Shown piece by piece: positions 17,816-25,051 of a stretch of DNA of 64,000 nucleotides. This DNA is from Flavobacterium gillisiae (lineage in GTDB: Bacteria > Bacteroidota > Bacteroidia > Flavobacteriales > Flavobacteriaceae). The stretch's first letter is position 1. Every line of letters starts with the position of its first letter. Location of the stretch: contig NZ_FNRD01000001.1 in NCBI RefSeq assembly GCF_900107635.1, positions 727,728-791,727 on the forward strand, given 5' to 3'. A model generated the notes under the pieces. It did not search any database. It saw only the letters and a list, made by a program, of their open reading frames with translations, and was not told the origin of the DNA. A program made the position numbers and the translations under genes.

Positions 17816-18607
17816 ATGAAAATCAAGTGCTTTTTAATTTTATTGTTTTTTGATATAGTGGCTTTATCTGCCCAAGATAAACTAGAATTGTTTTTTGATT
17901 TTAATAAAGAGATTATTAATGAAAAATCAAATGAGGGGTTCGGAAATTGGTTGAAAAATTCAAAAGACAAAGAAGTCACAAAAATTTATGGGTTTTGCGA
18001 TAGCGTTGGTACGAATGTGTACAATAAGGACTTGTCTATAAGAAGAGTTAATAATGTGCTTTCTCTTTTGAATTCTAATCAAATTCAGATTAATGAAAAA
18101 GTAGAATTAAATAATTTTGGGGAAGATTTTTTACAGTCCAAAATACAAAGTGATAACCGGAAAGTTGAAGTCTTTTTTAAAACGGTTTTGCCGATTGCGA
18201 TAGAAAAGGAATATTCAAAAAAGACTGCTATTGAAAAAGAGGTAGGTGACTCAAAAATAGGCGACCTGTTTAAATTAGAGAATATAAATTTTTTCAACTC
18301 CAGTGATCAATTACTACCTGAATCGAGGCCTGCTTTATTGGAACTAGTTGCGGTTTTAATAAAAAATAAAAGTTTGACGATTGAAATACAAGGTCATATT
18401 TGCTGTCAAACTAAGGAAGATAAATATGATGTTTCTGCTGCACGCGCCAAAAAAATTTATGATATTTTAGTCAAGAGCGGAATAGAAAAAGAACGGCTTT
18501 CACACATAGGTTTTGGAAGTACTAGACCAATTTATTTACTACCGGAGCAAAATGAAGAAGAAAGAATTGCCAATAGAAGAGTGGAGATTATGATTGTCAA
18601 AAAATAG
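17816..18607 (+). CDS. Secreted protein with two OmpA-like domains
   Basis: A 263-residue protein with a signal peptide ending VALSAQ. Two OmpA-like peptidoglycan-binding folds lie in tandem. The first (~22-125) is degenerate (LFFDFNKEIIN..., YGFCDSVGTNVYNKDLSIRRVNNV). The second (~155-263) is better conserved (FFNSSDQLLPESRPAL, IEIQGHICC, DVSAARAKKIYDIL, RLSHIGFGSTRPI, NRRVEIMI). OmpA-like domains bind diaminopimelate in peptidoglycan; having two without a barrel suggests a periplasmic linker. A short inverted repeat CGTTATTT-GAA-AAATAACG lies just upstream (17782-17800) and could be an operator or leader hairpin. It may belong functionally to the preceding curli cluster. Confidence 0.8.
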   Translation: MKIKCFLILLFFDIVALSAQDKLELFFDFNKEIINEKSNEGFGNWLKNSKDKEVTKIYGFCDSVGTNVYNKDLSIRRVNNVLSLLNSNQIQINEKVELNNFGEDFLQSKIQSDNRKVEVFFKTVLPIAIEKEYSKKTAIEKEVGDSKIGDLFKLENINFFNSSDQLLPESRPALLELVAVLIKNKSLTIEIQGHICCQTKEDKYDVSAARAKKIYDILVKSGIEKERLSHIGFGSTRPIYLLPEQNEEERIANRRVEIMIVKK

Positions 18608-18684
18608 TAAAATAAATCCTAAACCCTAATTCTGTAATCCTAAATCAAATTAGTATCTTTGTCACACACAACAAAAATCACTAC

Positions 18685-19863
18685 ATGAGTTCAGATACTT
18701 CAAAAAGATACGCACTACGCGGTGTTTCGGCATCCAAAGAAGACGTGCATAACGCCATAAAAAACATTGACAAGGGATTGTTTCCACAAGCATTTTGTAA
18801 AATTGTTCCGGATTACCTTACTCAAGACGAGGAATATTGTTTGATTATGCATGCAGATGGAGCAGGAACTAAATCCTCTTTGGCATATATGTACTGGAAA
18901 GAAACAGGTGATATATCAGTATGGAAAGGGATTGCCCAAGATGCTTTAATCATGAATATTGATGATTTATTGTGTGTGGGAGCAACTGACAATATTTTGC
19001 TGTCTTCTACTATTGGTAGAAATAAAAACTTGATTACGGCTGATGTAATTTCTGCTATTATCAATGGAACAGAAGAATTAATTAAAGAGTTGGATTCTTT
19101 TGGGGTAACCATACATTCTACAGGTGGAGAAACTGCCGATGTGGGTGATATTGTTCGTACTATTATCGTAGATTCTACTGTTACAGCTCGTATGAAACGT
19201 TCTAAAGTCATTGATAATGCTAATATCAAAGCAGGGGATGTGATTATAGGTTTGGCTTCTTTTGGTCAGGCTACTTACGAAAAAAGCTATAATGGCGGAA
19301 TGGGAAGTAATGGATTGACTTCTGCTCGTCATGATGTATTTGGAAAATATTTGGCTAGCAAATACCCAGAAAGTTTTGATGCGGCAGTACCCGAAGACTT
19401 AATTTATTCTGGACAAGTAAAATTGACTGATGCCGTGGAGAATTCTCCTATCGATGCAGGACAGTTAGTACTTTCACCAACGAGAACTTATGCACCTATT
19501 ATCAAGAAAATTTTAGATAAATACGACGCTGCTGCCATTCATGGTATGGTACATTGCAGTGGAGGAGCACAGACAAAAATTCTGCATTTCGTAGAAAATC
19601 TTCACATCATTAAAGATAATTTATTCCCGGTTCCTCCTTTATTTAAGTTGATACAAGAACAGTCTAAAACAGATTGGAAAGAGATGTATCAAGTTTTTAA
19701 CTGTGGCCATCGTATGGAAATATATGTTCCTGAGGCAGTTGCCCAGGATATTATCGCTATTTCAAAATCATTCAATGTCGATGCACAAATCGTAGGAAGG
19801 GTAGAAGCAGCCGATACTAAAAAATTGACAATCACCAGCGAATACGGAACTTTCGAATATTAA
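18685..19863 (+). CDS. purM: Phosphoribosylformylglycinamidine cyclo-ligase (AIR synthetase)
   Basis: A 392-residue enzyme closing the imidazole ring in purine synthesis (FGAM + ATP to AIR). Visible signatures are HADGAGTKSSLAY (~57), the PurM/PurL-type nucleotide region with DALIMNIDDLLCVGA (~87), HSTGGETADVGD (~144), HGMVHCSGGAQTK (~285) and the C-terminal NCGHRMEIYVPE (~337). It is longer than E. coli PurM (345 residues), as usual in this phylum. A TATCTTTG box (18654-18661) lies 23 bases before the ATG. No other pur genes are adjacent. A structured repeat begins 8 bases after the stop. Confidence 0.93.
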   Translation: MSSDTSKRYALRGVSASKEDVHNAIKNIDKGLFPQAFCKIVPDYLTQDEEYCLIMHADGAGTKSSLAYMYWKETGDISVWKGIAQDALIMNIDDLLCVGATDNILLSSTIGRNKNLITADVISAIINGTEELIKELDSFGVTIHSTGGETADVGDIVRTIIVDSTVTARMKRSKVIDNANIKAGDVIIGLASFGQATYEKSYNGGMGSNGLTSARHDVFGKYLASKYPESFDAAVPEDLIYSGQVKLTDAVENSPIDAGQLVLSPTRTYAPIIKKILDKYDAAAIHGMVHCSGGAQTKILHFVENLHIIKDNLFPVPPLFKLIQEQSKTDWKEMYQVFNCGHRMEIYVPEAVAQDIIAISKSFNVDAQIVGRVEAADTKKLTITSEYGTFEY

Positions 19864-19871
19864 TATAATTA

Positions 19872-19955
19872 GGAGCTATTCCTGCTGTCCGTTGTATCTT
19901 TTATTGTCTCGTTAAAAAACTCGACAATAAAAGGATGCCACTTCCATCAGGGCTA
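19872..19955 (+). repeat. Structured interspersed repeat, copy A1
   Basis: GGAGCTATTCCTGCT at the left end and GGATGCCACTTCCATCAGGG at the right end flank a perfect 11-bp stem (CTTTTATTGTC 19898-19908 with GACAATAAAAG 19923-19933). The ends match copy A2 at 57138-57223, while the stem sequence differs. It lies between purM and the next gene, ending 13 bases before that gene's ATG. Confidence 0.75.
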
Positions 19956-19968
19956 AAAACACAATGAT

Positions 19969-20331
19969 ATGTACGAATTAATTTTTTGGAAATATTTAGA
20001 AGAGGTTTACTTAAATCATCAAGAAGTGTATGAAGCATTTGATGACGAAACTGCAATTGAAGGCCTAGAAGAACTTCCTGTTCAAGTAATTTTGAATAGA
20101 ATAGCCTCTGTATTTTCAAAATGGGAAAAAGTAGATGAGAATAGTTGGAAAAACAATAACGGGCCAGGAGCTTTTCAAGTACTAACAACACCACAAAGTA
20201 TACAGATTGATTGCTATGGTACCGAAGGGAAAACAATGGATCAGTTAGTGAATATTATGGAAGAATATAAATGTCCATTGTATGACCCACAAGTTCCTAT
20301 GCGCTACGATGAAATGTATGCGCCGGAGTAG
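19969..20331 (+). CDS. Conserved-looking hypothetical protein
   Basis: A 120-residue soluble acidic protein with no signal peptide or membrane segment. It starts MYELIFWKYLEEVYLNHQEVY and contains a Leu-rich helical N-terminus, a central WEKVDENSWKN-GPGAFQVL stretch typical of a small alpha/beta fold, and a conserved-looking C-terminus (CPLYDPQVPMRYDEMY). No family was recognised. Codon use resembles its neighbours, and no overlapping frame is better. It directly follows the structured repeat. Confidence 0.7.
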   Translation: MYELIFWKYLEEVYLNHQEVYEAFDDETAIEGLEELPVQVILNRIASVFSKWEKVDENSWKNNNGPGAFQVLTTPQSIQIDCYGTEGKTMDQLVNIMEEYKCPLYDPQVPMRYDEMYAPE

Positions 20332-20412
20332 TACTATTTTATAAATAAATAGAACTCAAAATACACAATTGAAGTAAAAACTACCAAAATACTGATTTCT
20401 GATAATTAGCAA

Positions 20413-21021
20413 ATGAATTTGGATTCTTTCCCTGACTTAATTCTTGAAAATGAAGCGGTTTTACTTCGTCCACTTCTGGAAAGTGATTTTGATAATTTAT
20501 TAGACTTTTCAATTAACGAGCCAGATACTTGGTACTATTCTTTAGTACGTGCAAACGGAAAAGAGAATTTAGAAAAGTACATTCAAATAGCATTAGCTGC
20601 CAAAGAAAGAAAAGCAGAGTTTCCGTTTATCGTTTTCGATAAGAAATCTGGAAAATATGCTGGCAGTACTCGTTTTTATGATATTAATTTTGCTCATAAA
20701 ACGCTGCAACTCGGCTACACTTGGTATGGTGAAGCTTTTCGAGGGACAGGATTAAACAAACACTGTAAACTTTTATTATTACAATTTGCGTTTGAAACGC
20801 TTGAGGTAGAACGTGTTGAGTTTAGAGCTGATAATGATAATAAAAGAAGTATTGCCGCGATGAAAAGTATCGGTTGTAAGGAAGAAGGCGTATTACGAAA
20901 TCATATGCCGACATATAATAGCGATGTGAGACGTGATACCATTATTTTAAGTATTCTTAGAGCCGAGTGGTTTGAGAATGTTAAGCAACGTCTTGTTGAT
21001 TCTATAAAGGAATTGAACTAA
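20413..21021 (+). CDS. GNAT-family N-acetyltransferase (RimJ/RimL-like)
   Basis: A 202-residue cytoplasmic protein of the RimJ/RimL type of acetyl-CoA-dependent transferases. It opens with the usual LILENEAVLLRPLLESDFDNLL. The acetyl-CoA-binding region follows as LGYTWYGEAFRGTGLNKHCKLLLL (~98-120), then VERVEFRADNDNKRSIAAMKSIGCKEEGVLRNH (~134-165), the normal C-terminal pattern. The substrate (a ribosomal protein, another N-terminus or a small molecule) cannot be deduced. The stop codon overlaps the stop of the convergent PAS protein gene. Confidence 0.88.
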   Translation: MNLDSFPDLILENEAVLLRPLLESDFDNLLDFSINEPDTWYYSLVRANGKENLEKYIQIALAAKERKAEFPFIVFDKKSGKYAGSTRFYDINFAHKTLQLGYTWYGEAFRGTGLNKHCKLLLLQFAFETLEVERVEFRADNDNKRSIAAMKSIGCKEEGVLRNHMPTYNSDVRRDTIILSILRAEWFENVKQRLVDSIKELN

Positions 21022-22871
21022 TCTCCAAGCTTAGATTCTTTTTCTTTGCCGTCTTCTTCTTTAGTATCGTCCTCTTCTATTTCTTCTGTTTTTCTAAAGC
21101 CTATTAGTTGTCTGTATTTTGTTTCTGTTTTTTTTAATTCTTCTTCTAAGTGTTTGTATTTACTGATGTCTTTTATAGTAACGACGGCAGCAATCACGTT
21201 ATTATCCTGATCGATTAATGGCCTCCCACTAATAAGAACTCGTTTTTTTTCACGTTTAGCAGAGTCCCAAAGCACAATATCAATATCATTAGTAACTTCT
21301 CCGTTTAATGCGCGTTCCATAGGCAAATTTTGAGAAGGGAAAATCGTCTTTTCATCAGGGAAATACAGCTCAAAATGATCTGAGATATTGGGAGATATAA
21401 GGTCATCTTCTTCAATTCCAAACATTTCATTAGCATTGTAATTTGCCATGATTACTTTTTTATCTGCATTCGCAACGATGATCCCTTCGCTTATATTCTC
21501 TAGAATTAGTCGTAATTTTTGTTCGTTTTCGTAGAGTTCGTCAATTGCCTGTTGTTGCTCCTTTTCTAATTGTACAAGTGTGGTAATATCTCTTGCAACG
21601 GCATACATTAATCCGGTTTTTGAATCAGCGATGGCAGACCAAACAAGCCATTTAATGGAGCCGTCTTTACAAATCCACCTGTTTTTAAACTCAAGTATTA
21701 GTGAGGAGCCATTTTTAATCTTCTCAATTTCCTTTTGGGTACTTTCTTTATCATCTGGATGAACAAAATGGAGAAAGGGATGTTTTAATAATTCGACTTC
21801 TGAGTATCCTAATGTTTTAACCATTGTAGGATTTATTTTTTCAAATTTTTCCTTAGAAGCGATCGCCATTATGTCTAATGAGATATTGAAAAAATTGTCA
21901 GCTGCATTTAGTGACTTTTCATTTTCAACGGATTGAGTTACATCAGTGGCAACGGCATATAATAAACCTGTTTTTATATCGGGGAAGGTAGACCACTGAA
22001 TCCATTTTATAGATCCGTCTTTACCAATATATCTATTTTTAAACTGTGTCGTAGTAGCTCCAGTTTCCAGTTTTACAACTTCTCCTTGCGTATTAGTTTT
22101 GTCTTCATCATAGACAAAGTTAAGAAAGGGTTGACTTAATAATTCTTCTTCAGAGTATCCTAATATTTTGACCGTGGCCGGATTTACTTTAATGAAGTGT
22201 GTTGATGACGCAATAATCATCATTTCTGCCGACATGGTGAAGAATTTATCAGATGCAACTAAGGATTCTTCCATTTCCTTTCTTTCAGTAATATCGGTAG
22301 ATATCCCGCCGATGGCATAGATTCTTCCAGTTGAATCATACAATGGAAATTTTACAGCGAGGTACGTATGTTTGCCCTCTTTTTGCTGGATGGTTTCTTC
22401 TGTCTTTAACTCACGTAATTTTTTTACAACCTCGATGTCTGAGTTTCTGTAGACATCAGCAACACTTTCTGGTAAAAAGTCAAAATCTGTTTTCCCTATG
22501 ATTTCATCATTCGATATTTTAAATAAATCCCCAAATTGTTTGTTGATCAATATATATTCCCCGTTGATTTTTTTTATAAAAATGGGATTGGACGTATTGT
22601 CAATAATAGACTGAAGCAATTGTTTGTTGTCGAATAGTAATTTTTGAGATATTTTTTTAGCTTTTAATTGGGAATGAATAATAAAATAGACAACAATTAG
22701 TAAAATTATGGATAGTCCAAATAAAGCAACCTCTAGCCAATCTAATTTAGAATCCATTGTTTTGTCTCTTTGCTTGTCAAGACGCGAAATGAAAATCCAT
22801 CCCGAAGCAACGACAACCAGTACATTTATGACAAATCCTATAAATACTTTTTTTTCAAATGATATTTTCAT
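21018..22871 (-). CDS. Membrane multi-PAS sensor protein without a kinase domain
   Basis: A 617-residue protein. Two transmembrane helices near the N-terminus (about 9-29 and 47-65) enclose only a short loop, so sensing is likely intramembrane or cytoplasmic. Four PAS/PAC units follow (~83-200, 203-315, 320-435, 450-570). Units 2 and 3 are close duplicates (VKILGYSEEELL and VKTLGYSEVELL, each with KDGSIKW(I/L)). Unit 4 has PAC text GRPLIDQDNNVIAAVVTIKDIS. After it comes a short coiled coil (EEELKKTETKYRQL) and an acidic tail. No histidine kinase, GGDEF, EAL or methyl-accepting region is present, so output must go through a partner. No response regulator gene is adjacent. Confidence 0.85.
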   Translation of the reverse strand: MKISFEKKVFIGFVINVLVVVASGWIFISRLDKQRDKTMDSKLDWLEVALFGLSIILLIVVYFIIHSQLKAKKISQKLLFDNKQLLQSIIDNTSNPIFIKKINGEYILINKQFGDLFKISNDEIIGKTDFDFLPESVADVYRNSDIEVVKKLRELKTEETIQQKEGKHTYLAVKFPLYDSTGRIYAIGGISTDITERKEMEESLVASDKFFTMSAEMMIIASSTHFIKVNPATVKILGYSEEELLSQPFLNFVYDEDKTNTQGEVVKLETGATTTQFKNRYIGKDGSIKWIQWSTFPDIKTGLLYAVATDVTQSVENEKSLNAADNFFNISLDIMAIASKEKFEKINPTMVKTLGYSEVELLKHPFLHFVHPDDKESTQKEIEKIKNGSSLILEFKNRWICKDGSIKWLVWSAIADSKTGLMYAVARDITTLVQLEKEQQQAIDELYENEQKLRLILENISEGIIVANADKKVIMANYNANEMFGIEEDDLISPNISDHFELYFPDEKTIFPSQNLPMERALNGEVTNDIDIVLWDSAKREKKRVLISGRPLIDQDNNVIAAVVTIKDISKYKHLEEELKKTETKYRQLIGFRKTEEIEEDDTKEEDGKEKESKLGD

Positions 22872-23137
22872 GGACTAACATTTTAATTTGATTTGGAAAA
22901 AGTGCGACAAGGAGTAAGGCACTTGCTTATCAATATGAAAGTTAGTGAATTATATCCAATTTAGTATTGTGAAATTATATTTTTTAGAGTGAAATAACAT
23001 ACAAAAAAAGCAGGTAGGAAATAAGTAGTGGATGTATAGTGTCAATAATTGTTAGTAACCTTTCGTTGATTTTTATCAGCAAAAGGGGCAAGTTATTTGA
23101 TAAATATAATTTCTTAAAATAAGAGATGCGTTAGTCT

Positions 23138-25027
23138 TTATTTATTTTCAAATTTCATCAAGTTCAGGCTCAATAGGATTACAACCAAAGTTACACCTAC
23201 ATCTGCTGCAATCGCGAAAACTAAATTGCTGTATCCCAGAAAGGCTAATGCGATAAAAAGCACTTTTACAGCGATGGCTCCTATGGTATTGGTTTTTATC
23301 CTTGACAGTGTCTTTTTGCTGAGACGAATTAGAAAGGGGATAAGGGAAAGTTTATCGTTCATCAAGGCGATATTGGCAGTTTCAATTGCGGTATCGCTTC
23401 CGGCGGCTCCCATTGCAATTCCCACCGTACTCAATGCCAGAGCTGGCGCATCGTTTATACCGTCACCTACCATGGCGACGCTACCGTACTTTTTTAAAAG
23501 TGCACCCATTTTTTCCGATTTATTTTCGGGTAGTAATCCTCCAAATACTTTTTTAATACCAACGGTATTAGCTACATAATGAGCTGCTTTTTCACTATCT
23601 CCTGTTAGCATTATTAGCTCGATATTAAGCGCTTGCAATTCTTTTATGGCGGCAATACTATCTGGTTTTATGGCATCGGTCAAGCCAATGATACCAGCTA
23701 CGCCTTTGCCAAAACTAACGACTACACTTGTTTTACCTTGGGAAGCTAATTGTTCGACAATTTTTTCAGCTTCTTCGGTTACTTCGTGATATTCTCGAAT
23801 GAATTCAAGTTTACCCACATAAACAGTTTCGTCCTCACAAACCAAACATTTTGCAATGGCTCCTTTTCCCATGATGCTTTTAAAACCTTCGGCTTTATGC
23901 GGTTCAAAACCCTCAGCTTTGCTTGCCGTGACAATGGCTTGCGCCAATGGATGTTCAGAGAAAAGTTCGGTTCCGGCAGTACAGGCTAACAGCTCTTCGC
24001 GGGCAGTTCCGTTTAGCGGAAAAACATCGGAAACGATGGGAGTTCCATAAGTGATGGTTCTGGTTTTGTCTAAGGCAATTGCTTTCACTTGAGCCATGGC
24101 TTCGATGTATTTCCCTCCTTTTACCAGAGCGCCTTTTGCGGAAGCATTACCTATAGCTGCATAGATAGCAACCGGTGTAGAGATTACAAGTGCACAAGGG
24201 CATGCAATCACTAATAGTGTAATGGCTTGTTTCAACCAAAGGTCAAAATCTAAGTGCAATACGAAAACGGGTACTGCAAAAACCAAAACTGCCAAGGCAA
24301 TAATAGTTGGGGTATAGAATTTAGAAAAACGTTGAATGAATTTTTGTGTGTCACTTCTGGATGCCGCTGCTTCAAATGTCAGCCGGATTATTTTTGCAAA
24401 GGTGGTGTCTATGGAAAGGGTTGTGGTTTCCATTTCGACAAAACCATTTTTATTGAGCGTTCCCGCAAATAAAATATCACCAGGACGTTTGTCTTTTGGA
24501 ATAGGTTCTCCGGTAATAGCCGCTTCATCAACCGTCGTTTCTCCTGATACTATTTTTCCGTCTAATGGAATCATTTCGCCAGGTTTCACTTGAATGATGG
24601 TGCCTACAGCAACTTTGTTTACGGGGATATTTTTATTTTCTGATTTTACAAAAGCAGTTTTTGGTGCTATATTAACTAATTGATCTAATGCCGATTTTGA
24701 ATTTTCAAGACCGATATCCTCCAGTCGCTCACCCAAAACATAGAGAACAATAACAACTGCCGCTTCAGGATATTCTCCCAAATAAAAGGCCGCAACAACT
24801 GCGATGGTCATCAGTAAATTAATACTGCTGAATTTAAGTTTGAAGATTGCTTTTATTCCATTTATCAAAACGGCGTGACCAATTCCTATGATAAATGCGG
24901 CGAAAATAAAAGGTCCGTAGGGCATAGGAATGTGAATGCCAATAATCGATAAAATTTCTAAAATGACAACAATTGTTACAGCGGAAAGTAGAAAAATAAA
25001 TTTTTTATCGTCTATTGGCAATTTCAT
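23138..25027 (-). CDS. Heavy-metal P1B-type ATPase with an altered DKTGT motif
   Basis: A 629-residue transport ATPase of the Zn/Cd/Pb/Co or Cu exporter family. It has membrane helices, TGEP (172-175) in the actuator loop, CPC (276-278) in the ion-binding helix, the SEHPLA motif of P1B enzymes, MLTGDS and GDGINDAPAL. The phosphorylation loop reads ALDKTRTIT (318-326) in place of the near-universal DKTGT; the Asp is kept but Gly is Arg (AGA codon). There is no N-terminal metal-binding CXXC domain. It follows the M16 peptidase gene by 24 bases and is probably co-transcribed. CPC without other cues fits Zn/Cd export best; this is inference. Confidence 0.88.
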   Translation of the reverse strand: MKLPIDDKKFIFLLSAVTIVVILEILSIIGIHIPMPYGPFIFAAFIIGIGHAVLINGIKAIFKLKFSSINLLMTIAVVAAFYLGEYPEAAVVIVLYVLGERLEDIGLENSKSALDQLVNIAPKTAFVKSENKNIPVNKVAVGTIIQVKPGEMIPLDGKIVSGETTVDEAAITGEPIPKDKRPGDILFAGTLNKNGFVEMETTTLSIDTTFAKIIRLTFEAAASRSDTQKFIQRFSKFYTPTIIALAVLVFAVPVFVLHLDFDLWLKQAITLLVIACPCALVISTPVAIYAAIGNASAKGALVKGGKYIEAMAQVKAIALDKTRTITYGTPIVSDVFPLNGTAREELLACTAGTELFSEHPLAQAIVTASKAEGFEPHKAEGFKSIMGKGAIAKCLVCEDETVYVGKLEFIREYHEVTEEAEKIVEQLASQGKTSVVVSFGKGVAGIIGLTDAIKPDSIAAIKELQALNIELIMLTGDSEKAAHYVANTVGIKKVFGGLLPENKSEKMGALLKKYGSVAMVGDGINDAPALALSTVGIAMGAAGSDTAIETANIALMNDKLSLIPFLIRLSKKTLSRIKTNTIGAIAVKVLFIALAFLGYSNLVFAIAADVGVTLVVILLSLNLMKFENK

Positions 25028-25051
25028 AAGCTTAATTTTATTCTGTTTATT

